A DNA stretch of 64,000 nucleotides from Kibdelosporangium aridum (lineage in GTDB: Bacteria; Actinomycetota; Actinomycetes; Mycobacteriales; Pseudonocardiaceae): NCBI RefSeq assembly GCF_900176515.1, contig NZ_FWXV01000004.1:620001-684000 (forward strand), given 5' to 3'. The notes under the pieces are model-generated. The model made no database searches, was not told the DNA's origin, and saw only the letters and a program-made list of their open reading frames with translations. Below are positions 1 to 8,837 of the stretch, piece after piece. Made by a program: the position numbers and the translations under genes. Numbering within the stretch: the stretch's first letter is position 1; every line of letters begins with the position of its first letter.

Positions 1-1
1 C

Positions 2-1402
2 GGAATGACGATCTTCCACCGATTGGCGCAGAACCGTCCGACGAATGGGATTGTCGTGCTGAACGGCAGCCGCAGCATGCCGGAGCTGCCGTTCCACCCG
101 GCTTGGGCCTCGGCGATCGGTCGTTTGGCCGGGACCGGAACAAAAACGCTGGTATACGTCGACACCGGCTATCACGGCATCGACTTCGGGCACGGCAGTC
201 ATCGCACCCGAAGCGGTGGAACGTCGATTCCGGAATGGTCGGCGCAAATCCGCCAGGACATCGACGACTGGTATGCCACATATGGCGGGCATGGGATCAG
301 CGGCATCTTTCTTGATCAGACCATTCTGCTGTGCGGGGCCGACGACGCGTACGTCAAGCTCTACGCGGAGATCCGCGATCACATCAGGGCCAAGCACGCT
401 GACGCGTACGTCGTGATCAATCCCGGTGCACCTGCCGACCAGTGCTATGAGGACGTCGCGGACACCATGGTGTCGTTCGAGGGCGACTTCACCGCGTACA
501 TGACACACACTTCGCCTGACTGGCAACGGAACCATCCGAACCCGCGCAAGTTCTGGCACCTCGTGCACAACGTGCCGACCGAAGCCGACATGAAGACCGT
601 CATCGCCCGCAGCAAGATCAACAACGCCGGATTCGTGTACACCACCGAGCTCCGGATGGACCCGTACCCATGGGCCGGTCTGGCGTCCTATTGGGACGCG
701 CAACTCGTTGCCGCGTCAGGGATCGCCGATGTCACGCCACCGCAACGGCCCGCAACGCCGACCGCCACGACCCGCGCCAACCCGGCTGGGGCCAGGGTCC
801 GGCTGGCGTGGCCGACACCGGCCGACGACGTCGCGGTGTCCGGCTACGAGATTTTCGCCAACGGGACAAAGATCGCTGATTCGTACGACAATGCTTATCA
901 GGCAACGGGTCTGCCGCTCGCGACACGATTCGAGTTCACCGTGCGGGCACGCGACGCGGCCGGAAATCTCTCCGAACCGAGTGCGCCGCTTGTGATCACC
1001 ACACCGTCCGGCGGGCCGCCGATGTCGGAAGCGTCGGCGTGCCTGAGCCCGGAACACGCGGAATACCGGGTGAGTTTCGGCGCGGTGTTCGGGCATCACC
1101 GGGTCTTCGTCGACTCGGACAACAATCCGGCGACCGGCTGGCATCTGCCACCCGGGCTACCGTCCGGCGTCGACTTGTTGATCGAGAACGCGTTTCTCTA
1201 CCGGTATACCGGTCCCGGATGGGCGTGGGAACGAGTACCCGATGTCAACCCTTTGGTAGCGGAATTCGGAGGTTCTTTCACCTGGCGTGTCCCGGTGGCC
1301 GGGCAGGCCAGGCAGACCCTCGTGTTCAGCGGATTCACCGCCGAAGATCCACCGGACGAGTACTCGCAGCCGATTACCGTGGATCAGGTTCCGGTCTGTT
1401 GA
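2..1402 (+). CDS. Spherulin-4-like glycoside hydrolase with FnIII domain (5' end cut by window)
   Basis: The reading frame is open to the window edge, so the N-terminus and any signal peptide are missing. Visible residues 1-235 follow the spherulation-specific family 4 pattern: a TIM-barrel strand with YVDTGYHG, then a GIFLDQ strand holding the probable acidic catalytic residue. Residues about 245-335 form a fibronectin type III domain (ending in SGYEIFANG and the ARDAAGNLS strand). The last 120 residues are an unassigned beta-rich domain (VFVDSDNNPATGW). Spherulin-4 relatives (GH135/GH166) cleave galactosamine-containing polymers. The gene lies about 95 bp upstream of a nucleotide-sugar dehydrogenase and in the same locus as a PelA-type hydrolase, so an extracellular polysaccharide hydrolase is likely. 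The family call is good; the substrate is inferred. Confidence 0.7.
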   Translation, partial: GMTIFHRLAQNRPTNGIVVLNGSRSMPELPFHPAWASAIGRLAGTGTKTLVYVDTGYHGIDFGHGSHRTRSGGTSIPEWSAQIRQDIDDWYATYGGHGISGIFLDQTILLCGADDAYVKLYAEIRDHIRAKHADAYVVINPGAPADQCYEDVADTMVSFEGDFTAYMTHTSPDWQRNHPNPRKFWHLVHNVPTEADMKTVIARSKINNAGFVYTTELRMDPYPWAGLASYWDAQLVAASGIADVTPPQRPATPTATTRANPAGARVRLAWPTPADDVAVSGYEIFANGTKIADSYDNAYQATGLPLATRFEFTVRARDAAGNLSEPSAPLVITTPSGGPPMSEASACLSPEHAEYRVSFGAVFGHHRVFVDSDNNPATGWHLPPGLPSGVDLLIENAFLYRYTGPGWAWERVPDVNPLVAEFGGSFTWRVPVAGQARQTLVFSGFTAEDPPDEYSQPITVDQVPVC

Positions 1403-1497
1403 ATTCACTCGGCAGGACTAATGGAAAACTGCTAACACATCCTTGACCGACACCGACGAACCCATTGGCCGGTGTTAAAAATCCTCAAGGAGTGAGC

Positions 1498-2799
1498 GTG
1501 ACTGTTCACATGCCGGATTTACGCAGAATCGGCATCGTTGGAATGGGCTATGTCGGCTTGACGCTGGCGGCTGCGATGGCCCGCAAGGGCTTTGAAGTAC
1601 ACGGTGTCGACACGGATCCGTTGGTACTCGAATCGTTGTCGCGGGGAAAACCGCACATCTTCGAACCGGGCGTCACCGAGACGTTCACGGAATTGATCAA
1701 CAAGAACATCTTCATCTCCCGCGAACTGCCGCAGGGCGGGGTCGACGCGGCCATCATCTGCGTGTCCACACCTGTGGATGAAAGGACCCATGAACCCAGG
1801 CTGAAGAATCTCGCCGCCGCGGCCGAGCATGTCGCCGATCGGTGCGCGCCGACCACGTTGGTGGTCGTGCGCAGCACGGTCCCGGTCGGCGCGAGCCGCG
1901 AAGTCGTGTTGCCGCCGCTGGTGGAGAAGTGGGGGAGCGCGCGGCTGGTGATGGCGCCCGAGCGCACCATCCAAGGCCAGGCCTTGCGTGAACTCGTCGA
2001 GTTGCCGCAGGTCGTCGGCGGTCTCGACGACGAAAGCCGGGAACTGGGTGTCCGGCTGTTCGCGCAACTGGCCGCGCAGGTCGTTCCGGTGTCCACTGTG
2101 GAGACTGCTGAGCTGGTGAAGCTCACCAACAACTGCCACACGGACGTGATCTACTCGTTCGGCAACGAGGTCGCGATGCTCACCGAGCGGCTCGGCCTCG
2201 ACCCGCTCGAAGTCATCCGGGCGACCAACATCGACTATCCACGACCGGACATCGCCAAGCCCGGCTACGTCGGCGGCGGTTGCCTGTCGAAGGACCCGTA
2301 CATCATGCTCACCAGCGGTGAGCGCAACGGTTACGTGCCGAAGCTGATCGCCGCGGCCCGCACGCTCAACGAAGAGACCCCGGTGCACGTCGCACACAAG
2401 ATGGTCGAGTTGATGAACGGCGCCAAAACGCTGATGGTGCTCGGCTGGGCGTACAAAGGACATCCGCCGACGGACGACATGCGCGGGACCCCGATCGCGT
2501 CGATGATGCCGGTGTTCACCGAAGCCGGGATCAGGGTGCTCGGCCACGATCCACTCGTGCTGCCCAGGGTCATCAGGGAATACGGCGGCGAACCGGTCAC
2601 GCTCGCCGACGGTTTCCAGGAAGCCGAAGCGGTACTGGTGATCACCGACCACCCGGACTACAAGGCGATCGACATCGATTCACTCCTGCGAGGCGGGAAC
2701 GTGCGGGTCGTCTACGACTCCTGGCGGATCCTAGACGCGGACAAGATCACTGCCCGTGGCGTGCACTACGCGGCGCTGGGATATGAGGTGCCGGCATGA
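1498..2799 (+). CDS. Nucleotide-sugar 6-dehydrogenase (UDP-Glc/GDP-Man/UDP-HexNAc DH family)
   Basis: Oxidises C6 of an NDP-sugar to a uronic acid with NAD+. The N-terminal Rossmann fold (GIVGMGYVGLTLA) is followed by the VSTPVD strand, the RSTVPVGA loop and the catalytic cysteine in GYVGGGCLSKDPY. The APERTIQGQAL segment resembles the SPER-PG region of UDP-N-acetylhexosamine dehydrogenases (WecC/WbpA) more than UDP-glucose dehydrogenase, so a HexNAc-uronate product is possible. About 433 aa, normal length. The GTG at 1498 is chosen because AAGGAG (1487-1492) sits 5 nt upstream; a longer TTG-initiated frame from 1465 would pass through that site. Its stop overlaps the next gene by ATGA. It probably supplies activated sugar for the surrounding polysaccharide locus. 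Confidence 0.85.
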   Translation: MTVHMPDLRRIGIVGMGYVGLTLAAAMARKGFEVHGVDTDPLVLESLSRGKPHIFEPGVTETFTELINKNIFISRELPQGGVDAAIICVSTPVDERTHEPRLKNLAAAAEHVADRCAPTTLVVVRSTVPVGASREVVLPPLVEKWGSARLVMAPERTIQGQALRELVELPQVVGGLDDESRELGVRLFAQLAAQVVPVSTVETAELVKLTNNCHTDVIYSFGNEVAMLTERLGLDPLEVIRATNIDYPRPDIAKPGYVGGGCLSKDPYIMLTSGERNGYVPKLIAAARTLNEETPVHVAHKMVELMNGAKTLMVLGWAYKGHPPTDDMRGTPIASMMPVFTEAGIRVLGHDPLVLPRVIREYGGEPVTLADGFQEAEAVLVITDHPDYKAIDIDSLLRGGNVRVVYDSWRILDADKITARGVHYAALGYEVPA

Positions 2800-3734
2800 G
2801 GGTGCTCGTCCTTGGCGGCGCCGGGTTCATCGGCCTGCACTTGACCAGGCGCTTGCTCGCCGACGGGCACGACGTCACAGTGGTCGACGACTTCTCCCGC
2901 GGCCGCGACGATCCCGACCTCGCCGCGCTCGAGGTGCCGGTCATCTCGGCGGATCTCACCGACCCCGAGGCGTACCAGAAGATCCCGCACGACTGGGACC
3001 AGGTGTACCTGCTGGCCGCGGTCGTCGGCGTCCGCAATGTCGAGAAGGACCCGGGCAAGGTCGTTCGCGTCAACACCATGGTCGTACTGAACACTTTGGA
3101 CTGGATCCGGCCGGAGGAGAAGCTGTTCTTCGCCTCGACCAGTGAGATCTACGCGGGTGGTGTGACCGCGGGGATCGTTCAGGTGCCGACCCCCGAGACC
3201 GTGCCGGTGATGATCGAGGATGTCACGGCGGCGAGGTTCGCCTACGCGGCCAGCAAGCTCATCGGTGAGGAAGCGGTCGTCCACATCGGACGCGCGAAGG
3301 GCCTTCAGTTCGTGATCGGACGATTCCACAACGTCTACGGTCCTCGGATGGGCGCGGACCACGTGATCCCCGAGCTGTCGTTGCGGGCCGCGCGCCGGGA
3401 GGATCCGTTCAAGGTCTACGGCACCGACCAGTACCGCGCGTTCTGCTACGTCGACGACGCGGTCACGGCCATGCTGCTGTCGATGGCCAAGGTCTCCGGC
3501 GAGATCGTCCACATCGGAACCGACGAGGAGACGAACATCGGCGACTTGACCAAGCTGGTCCTGCGGATCGCCGAGCACGACCCGGTGCTGGACGTCGAAG
3601 ACGCACCGGCGGGTTCGGTCGCCAGAAGATGCCCGGACTTGACGAAGCTGCGCGCGCTCACCGGATACGAGCCCGCGGTGTCATTGGAAGAAGGAGTCAG
3701 GCGGACATTCGAATGGTATCGCGGGAACGCGTGA
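2796..3734 (+). CDS. NAD-dependent epimerase/dehydratase (extended SDR)
   Basis: 312-aa extended short-chain dehydrogenase. It has the N-terminal cofactor motif GGAGFIGLHL, the STSEIY strand carrying the active-site Ser/Thr, and the catalytic YAASK. The GRFHNVYGPRMG segment and YRAFCYVDDAV match NDP-sugar 4-epimerases and 4,6-dehydratases. It starts with an ATG overlapping the dehydrogenase stop (ATGA) and its own stop overlaps the following hydrolase, so the three genes are translationally coupled. Likely role: epimerising a nucleotide sugar such as UDP-GlcNAc to UDP-GalNAc or its uronate for the polymer. The exact substrate cannot be read from the sequence. Confidence 0.85.
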   Translation: MRVLVLGGAGFIGLHLTRRLLADGHDVTVVDDFSRGRDDPDLAALEVPVISADLTDPEAYQKIPHDWDQVYLLAAVVGVRNVEKDPGKVVRVNTMVVLNTLDWIRPEEKLFFASTSEIYAGGVTAGIVQVPTPETVPVMIEDVTAARFAYAASKLIGEEAVVHIGRAKGLQFVIGRFHNVYGPRMGADHVIPELSLRAARREDPFKVYGTDQYRAFCYVDDAVTAMLLSMAKVSGEIVHIGTDEETNIGDLTKLVLRIAEHDPVLDVEDAPAGSVARRCPDLTKLRALTGYEPAVSLEEGVRRTFEWYRGNA

Positions 3735-4447
3735 ACCATCAGCGCGGCGGGCCGATCGCGTTCTACTACGGAACGAACCAGATCGATCGGCTCGTCGCGT
3801 TCGACCGTGTGGTGCTGCAAGGCGACGCGTATTCCGAACAGGACATCGCGTCGCTTGTGGTACGTGGCGTGCAGCCACTCTGTTATCTGTCCCTGACCGA
3901 GGACGTGGGACCGCCTGCCGAGTGGCAACGCGAGGACCGCAACCCGGACTGGGGCGGCAAGTTCGTCCATGTCGGACATCCCGGGTGGAGCGAGCACGTC
4001 CTGAACAGGGCACGCGACATGCGCCGGATCGGGTTCCGGGGCTTCTTCCTCGACACGCTCAACATCGAGCTGACCTACCCGCAGGACCTGCCGCATCTGC
4101 TGACACTGATCGCCGCGATCCGTGAACTGTCCTATCCGGACTACCTGTTGGCCAACCGCGGCTTCGGCCTGTTGCCGCAGCTGGCGGACTTTGTCGACGG
4201 GGTGTTGTTCGAGTCGTTCACGTCCCGCTGGCTCGACGGCGGATATGCGCCGTGGCCACCGGACGTGCTTGACGTCCACGCGCGCTACGCCGAGATGTTG
4301 CTCGGCCTGGACGTCGAGGTGTTCGCCCTCGACTACGCGGACACGCCGCGGTTGGCGGAGTACGCCCGCGAACGCGCGGCCCGCTTCGGCATGCCCTGTT
4401 TTGTGAGCACCCGCGATCTGGGCACCCTGCCTGGTCAAAGCTCGTGA
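3731..4447 (+). CDS. PelA-type GH114 endo-alpha-1,4-polygalactosaminidase domain protein
   Basis: About 238 aa, essentially a single GH114 TIM barrel. Recognisable elements are the start strand FYYGTNQIDRL, FDRVVL, the PLCYLSLTEDV strand, GFFLDTLN (the aspartate expected to be catalytic in PelA hydrolase domains), NRGF and DGVLFESF (the second acid). In Pseudomonas PelA this domain is fused to a deacetylase; here it is alone, as in Bacillus pel clusters. The start is either GTG 3731 (GTGA overlap with the upstream stop) or ATG 3713. Neither gives a signal peptide, which is odd for a family that normally works outside the cytoplasm. The stop codon lies inside a perfect hairpin. Confidence 0.8.
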   Translation: MNHQRGGPIAFYYGTNQIDRLVAFDRVVLQGDAYSEQDIASLVVRGVQPLCYLSLTEDVGPPAEWQREDRNPDWGGKFVHVGHPGWSEHVLNRARDMRRIGFRGFFLDTLNIELTYPQDLPHLLTLIAAIRELSYPDYLLANRGFGLLPQLADFVDGVLFESFTSRWLDGGYAPWPPDVLDVHARYAEMLLGLDVEVFALDYADTPRLAEYARERAARFGMPCFVSTRDLGTLPGQSS

Positions 4448-4483
4448 GTGTTTTGGCCGGTCAGAACCGGCCAAAACACTCAC
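4444..4483. terminator. Perfect 18-bp hairpin between convergent genes (bidirectional terminator)
   Basis: The left arm 4444-4461 (GTGAGTGTTTTGGCCGGT) is the exact reverse complement of 4466-4483, with a 4-nt loop CAGA. Each arm holds a four-base T or A run. It separates the GH114 gene (stop at 4445-4447, inside the stem) from the minus-strand epimerase ending at 4492, so it is placed to stop transcription from both sides. There is no long U tail, as is usual in high-GC actinomycetes. Confidence 0.8.
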
Positions 4484-4491
4484 GATGTCCT

Positions 4492-5355
4492 TCACCAGAG
4501 TGCACGGACCGAGGCGTGCAGGTCGTGCTCGGGCCGCCAGCCCAGTGCGGTGATCCGGCTGATGTCGGCGGCGATCCAGGTCACCGCGCCGGACCGGTGC
4601 ACCGGCGGGTCGGCTTCGGAGATCTCGCCGGTGAACCCGGCGACCTCGGCCAGCAGCTTGACCGCGTCCCTGATCAGTACCGCGTGTCCACTTCCGACGT
4701 TCAGCACCCGGTGCGGGACCTCGTCGGCCAGTGCGACAGTGGCGATCGCACTCGCCACATCCCGGACGTCCACGAAGTCCCGGTACGAGTTCAGCGGGCC
4801 AAGCAAGATCTTGTTCCGGCCGTCCCGCAGTGCCGTGCGGATACTCGCCGCTGCCCGGCCGAGCACGGTGTCCGCGCCGACACCGGGCCCGATCGGGTTG
4901 AAGACACGCAACGACACCGCGTCCAGATCCGCCGAGCTGATCATCGAAGTGCTCGCCAGTTTGGTGATCCCGTAGGTGGCAACGGGAACCGTCGGGCTGT
5001 CTTCGGAAACCGGGATTCCCGCGGGGACCACGCCGTACTCGCCTGCCGATCCCATCACCACCAACCTGGTTCCGGTAGCGACGGCACCGATCGCGTCGAG
5101 GAGGTACGCGGTCGTGAGCACGTTGGCCGAAACCAGTTCCGCGGCGCAGCCGGATAACAGGCCGGTGCAGTTGACCACGACGTCCGGCTTGACCTCACGC
5201 AACAGAGCCATGAGCTTCGCCACGTCGTCGTTGATCAAGTCGTGGCGCAGCGCGGACCGGCGACCTGCTTGGACGACCATCGCCCGGCCGTCGAGCGTGG
5301 CGGCGACGTGACCGCCAAGGAACCCCGAGCCGCCGAAGAGCAGTACCCGTTTCAC
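4492..5355 (-). CDS. NAD-dependent epimerase/dehydratase (last gene of minus operon)
   Basis: 287-aa SDR with the cofactor motif FGGSGFLGGH near the N-terminus, NCTGLLSG, the serine strand VVMGSAGEYG, the catalytic YGITK and a substrate-loop segment RDFVDVRDVA. Family members act on NDP-sugars as 4-epimerases, 4-reductases or 4,6-dehydratases. The GTG start at 5355 overlaps the stop of the upstream nucleotidyltransferase (GTGA). It is the promoter-distal gene of the six-gene operon from 12974. Together with the nucleotidyltransferase it probably makes the activated precursor used by the PelF-like transferase. It is only distantly similar to the plus-strand epimerase, so it is not a recent copy. 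Confidence 0.8.
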   Translation of the reverse strand: MKRVLLFGGSGFLGGHVAATLDGRAMVVQAGRRSALRHDLINDDVAKLMALLREVKPDVVVNCTGLLSGCAAELVSANVLTTAYLLDAIGAVATGTRLVVMGSAGEYGVVPAGIPVSEDSPTVPVATYGITKLASTSMISSADLDAVSLRVFNPIGPGVGADTVLGRAAASIRTALRDGRNKILLGPLNSYRDFVDVRDVASAIATVALADEVPHRVLNVGSGHAVLIRDAVKLLAEVAGFTGEISEADPPVHRSGAVTWIAADISRITALGWRPEHDLHASVRALW

Positions 5356-6071
5356 CGCAGTGCCTCCGGTACCAGGATCGGACGGAGCCGCTCGAATTCC
5401 CGGTTGGCTTCGTCGTAGTCGTCCGGCCGCCCGATGTCCAGCCAGTACCCGTCGAAGTCGTACGCCGCGGGCGGTTCGTCCTTGGCCAGCAGATCGAGCA
5501 CGAGCTCGTCCAGTCCAAACGGGACATTGCGCGGATAGGGCGCGAGTGTCTTGCGAGACATCGCGTAGACACCCATGCTGACGCCGTACGACAACGTCGG
5601 CTTCTCGACGAAGCGCACGATCCGCCCGTCCGAGGTCTCCAACGTGCCGAAGTCGATCTTCACCTGCCGTTGGTAGGTGGCGATCGTCAACGGTGCACGG
5701 GTCTCGGTGTGGTGGTTGAGCAACGCGACATAGTCCAGATCGGTCAGCACGTCCCCGTTCATCACCAGGAAGTGCTCGGGCAGTTGGTCGAGGAAGTTCA
5801 GCAGCGGGCCGATTGTGGACAGTGGCGACTCCTCTTCGGAGTAGTCGACCGCGATCCCCCAGCGCGAACCGTCCCCGACGAACGCCTGGATCAGCGAGCC
5901 GAGGTGGCCGATCGCCAGCGTCGCGCGGGTGAAGCCCTGCGATCTGAGCTGCTGCATGATGATGTCGAGGATCGCGTACTCCTCGCCGATCGGCACCAAC
6001 GGTTTCGGCAGCGCCGTGGTGTATGGCCGCAGTCTTACTCCCCGCCCCCCAGCGAGTATCACCGCGTGCAT
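5352..6071 (-). CDS. Sugar-1-phosphate nucleotidyltransferase (NDP-sugar pyrophosphorylase)
   Basis: About 239 aa with the complete GT-A nucleotidyltransferase signature: HAVILAGGRGVRLRPYT, then ALPKPLVPIG, with FLVMNGDVLTDLDY carrying the metal-binding aspartate. It transfers a nucleotidyl group to a sugar-1-phosphate. The length fits single-domain RmlA/ManC-like enzymes without a C-terminal acyltransferase. The ATG at 6071 is chosen because AGGAGG lies just upstream; a longer frame to 6116 would run into the upstream membrane-protein gene end. It is coupled to the downstream epimerase by a 4-nt overlap. Confidence 0.85.
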   Translation of the reverse strand: MHAVILAGGRGVRLRPYTTALPKPLVPIGEEYAILDIIMQQLRSQGFTRATLAIGHLGSLIQAFVGDGSRWGIAVDYSEEESPLSTIGPLLNFLDQLPEHFLVMNGDVLTDLDYVALLNHHTETRAPLTIATYQRQVKIDFGTLETSDGRIVRFVEKPTLSYGVSMGVYAMSRKTLAPYPRNVPFGLDELVLDLLAKDEPPAAYDFDGYWLDIGRPDDYDEANREFERLRPILVPEALR

Positions 6072-6093
6072 AGTGGAACCCTCCTTCTTCAGG

Positions 6094-7419
6094 TCATCGG
6101 TAGCGCCGGACCTCACCGGCGGACACCAGCGAGGTCAGCAGGAACAGCACCAGCAAGGCGGCACAACAGACGAGGAACACCGCGATTTCGTGACCGGGCA
6201 CCATGTAGTTGACGATCACGTTGGCACTGATCACGACCGGCATGATCGCGAGCAGCCACCGCAGTCCCTCGTAACGCATCAGTACGAACCCGAGGAAGAA
6301 CACGCCACCGAGCACCACGTGGGCGTCGACGAGCAGCGAACCCCGGGTGGTGAGCAGGCCGAACTGGGCGAGCACACCGAGCATGAGCAGTGCGATGCAG
6401 CCCAGGAACACCAGGCAGTACGCCAGCTCTCGGATCAGCAGCCGTTGCGTGGCCCGCCGGAACGCCGTGACGCTACGGCTGCGGTCCAGTTCGTCCAGCG
6501 CCTGCTCGGAATACCGGTGCGCCCGCCATTCCACGGCACCCATGCCGAGAACGAGCGGAGCGACCGCCAGTCCGAGATCCAGATCGGCCAGCACGAACCG
6601 TGCGTCGGTGTTCAGCAGGAACGCCGCACACAAGGCCGAATACGCCACACTCGGCCCGGTCAGCCGCAGCAACATGGGCATCCGCGGCGGTTTCCGTACA
6701 TCGGGTTGTGCCCGGCCCGTCTCGCGCCACGACATGGTCAACGTGAGTACAGTGGACAGCAGGCCGCAACCGAGCGCGACGAGCATCACGTCGAACAGCA
6801 AGTGCGCCGCCCCGCCGGCACACGCGGGAATCATCAGCAACGCGAGCCGTGCTTCCCTTTTGTAGATCACCATGACACAGGACGAGACCTGGAAGCCCAT
6901 CTGTGCCAGGCAGAACACCCACAACCGCTGGTCGATCACGGCGGATCCGACGACAACGACACCAAGCCCGGTGCCGCCGAGAACCCGTAACGATCGTGCG
7001 GCCGCATGGTCGAGACCATGGCCGAGCAAGCGATAGGCCACGAGGCTCATACCCATCGCCCACCACCAGCCGATCCCGGTGGTGAACACCAGGCCACGGA
7101 CCATGGTCAGGCCGCCGAGCCAGTCGTACACGGCCGGGTAGCTCAGGCTGGGCAACAGGAAGAGCGGTCCATGCGACAGGACTCGGAACGTCCTGCGTGC
7201 CCGTTGCTCGTCCAAGGGGGCTTCGACGTCCCGCGGCAGCCGTTGGTACACCACGCTCGCCAAGGCGAAGACATCCTTGACGCCGTAGCGTTCCCTGGCG
7301 ACCTGGTCGGTGAAGCCCTGGCTTTCCAGCACCGCCGCGATCTGCAGTTCGTCGACCGCGCGGCCGACCATCGGTGCGACGCGATTCGCGAGCTCGTCGA
7401 CCGCCTCGATCTCGTTCAT
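6094..7419 (-). CDS. Polytopic membrane protein in PelG position
   Basis: 441 aa. The first ~90 residues are soluble and contain AAVLESQGF and ARERYGVKDVFALA. The rest has around ten or more hydrophobic helices. A loop with LDELDRSRSVTAFRRATQRL sits before a long helix pair, as in PelG-type polysaccharide transporters, but similarity is weak and rests mainly on position: its ATG overlaps the stop of the PelF-like glycosyltransferase gene. In pel clusters PelG is the inner-membrane partner of PelF that moves polymer across the membrane. I infer a transport or synthase-partner role; an unrelated membrane protein cannot be excluded. Confidence 0.55.
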   Translation of the reverse strand: MNEIEAVDELANRVAPMVGRAVDELQIAAVLESQGFTDQVARERYGVKDVFALASVVYQRLPRDVEAPLDEQRARRTFRVLSHGPLFLLPSLSYPAVYDWLGGLTMVRGLVFTTGIGWWWAMGMSLVAYRLLGHGLDHAAARSLRVLGGTGLGVVVVGSAVIDQRLWVFCLAQMGFQVSSCVMVIYKREARLALLMIPACAGGAAHLLFDVMLVALGCGLLSTVLTLTMSWRETGRAQPDVRKPPRMPMLLRLTGPSVAYSALCAAFLLNTDARFVLADLDLGLAVAPLVLGMGAVEWRAHRYSEQALDELDRSRSVTAFRRATQRLLIRELAYCLVFLGCIALLMLGVLAQFGLLTTRGSLLVDAHVVLGGVFFLGFVLMRYEGLRWLLAIMPVVISANVIVNYMVPGHEIAVFLVCCAALLVLFLLTSLVSAGEVRRYR

Positions 7420-8837
7420 CGAGTCACCAGCTCACTGTAGATGCCGCGGTAGCTGTCATTCCATTGCTGCAAGGTGAAGTTCTCCAGAACCCGCTGTCGT
7501 GCGACGCGTCCGAGCTTGCGTCGCAACGGCGTGTCGGTGAGCAACTTGACGCACGCCCGCGCGACGGCTGCGTGATCACGCGGCGAGACAACGAATCCGG
7601 CGTCACCGACCGCTTCGGACACACCGCCGACGTTGGTGCACACCTGCGGTCTGCCTGCCGACATCGATTCGACGACGGTGAACGGGAACCCTTCGGACAC
7701 ACTGGTCAACGCGACCAGATGCCCCGCGTGGTAAGCGTCGATCTGCCGGGGAACCCGGCCTTCGAAGGTCGCGGACTCGCCGAGCCCCAGCTCGTCGATC
7801 AGACTGACGCAGCTGGCGTGGTAGCCCTCGTTGGCCGGAGTGACCGGCCCGAACATCCGCAGCCGTGCGCCCGGGATCTCCGTACGCACCAGGTGGAACG
7901 CCCTGATCAGGGTGTGCAGGTCCTTCAACGGGTCGATCCTGCCGACGAACACGATCGTCGGCACGTCCGGCTCGTGCTCGACCGGCGGGAAGTCGGCGGG
8001 ATCGATTCCGTTGTACATCGTGCGCATGCGGCTGGCGTCCGCGCCGTTGTGCAGCTGCCAGCGACGGTTGTAGCTGGAGTGCGGTGCGAGCATGTCCGCC
8101 GCTCGGTAGGCCGCGCCGGCCAATGCCCGGAAGAAGCTGAGCAGCAGCACTTTCACGGAGTGCGGCGCGGGTTCGTTGACGATGCCGAGATAGCGTTCCC
8201 GCAGGTACACGCCGTGCTCGGACATCAGGATCGGTGTGCCGTACGTCCATTTCGCGGCCATCGCGACCAGTGCGCTGAGACCGTTCATGGACAGATGACA
8301 GATGTCGGCTTGGATCGGGGCACAGGACAACGGCCGCAGCATGTGTTCCAGCAAATCGGCCGCGGTTAACGCGTCACGCAGGCTGAGCGGTTCGGTCCAC
8401 AGCGTCATCAACCGGTCGATGGCATCGTTGGACAGCATCGCTTTGCCGAGGTCCGCAGCCTGCGCGTACCGGAACATGTCGGGTAAGACGGCCAGCAACG
8501 CGTCCGGATTTCCCGGTGGCCGCAGTGCTTCGAGGAACGAGGCGTGGATCCCGGCGAACCCCCGGAGTTTTCGCCTTTCCTCCGGCGGTTCACCCCATAA
8601 CGGCAGGTTCACGACCTCGGCCAGGTTTTCAGGAGCCGCCCATGTGCTGCGCTCGGAGCCGTCCACGGTCAGTGCGACGGCGGTGAACCGGTGCTCGGGC
8701 ATGCCGTTGATCAACTGGTCGCACCACAGGCTGACACCACCGGGGTGGAACGGGTACGCGCCCTCGGAGATCAACGCGATCTTGAGGCTGCGCGTAGCCG
8801 CTGGTTTCGGGAGGATTACCCGTTCGGCCGAGGTCAT
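7416..8837 (-). CDS. PelF-type GT4 glycosyltransferase
   Basis: 473 aa. The N-terminus (LISEGAYPFHPGGVSLWCDQ followed by GMPEHRF) matches the signature of PelF family transferases. The C-terminal half is a GT4 domain: IVFVGRIDPLKDLHTLI, GPVTPANEGY and a SEGFPFTVVESMSAG nucleotide-sugar-binding segment with the EX7E-type glutamates. PelF proteins are cytosolic and polymerise N-acetylhexosamine from UDP precursors. The start ATG overlaps the deacetylase stop and its own stop overlaps the membrane protein start, so deacetylase, PelF and PelG-like genes are tightly coupled. This is the strongest single indicator that the locus is Pel-like. Confidence 0.88.
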   Translation of the reverse strand: MTSAERVILPKPAATRSLKIALISEGAYPFHPGGVSLWCDQLINGMPEHRFTAVALTVDGSERSTWAAPENLAEVVNLPLWGEPPEERRKLRGFAGIHASFLEALRPPGNPDALLAVLPDMFRYAQAADLGKAMLSNDAIDRLMTLWTEPLSLRDALTAADLLEHMLRPLSCAPIQADICHLSMNGLSALVAMAAKWTYGTPILMSEHGVYLRERYLGIVNEPAPHSVKVLLLSFFRALAGAAYRAADMLAPHSSYNRRWQLHNGADASRMRTMYNGIDPADFPPVEHEPDVPTIVFVGRIDPLKDLHTLIRAFHLVRTEIPGARLRMFGPVTPANEGYHASCVSLIDELGLGESATFEGRVPRQIDAYHAGHLVALTSVSEGFPFTVVESMSAGRPQVCTNVGGVSEAVGDAGFVVSPRDHAAVARACVKLLTDTPLRRKLGRVARQRVLENFTLQQWNDSYRGIYSELVTR

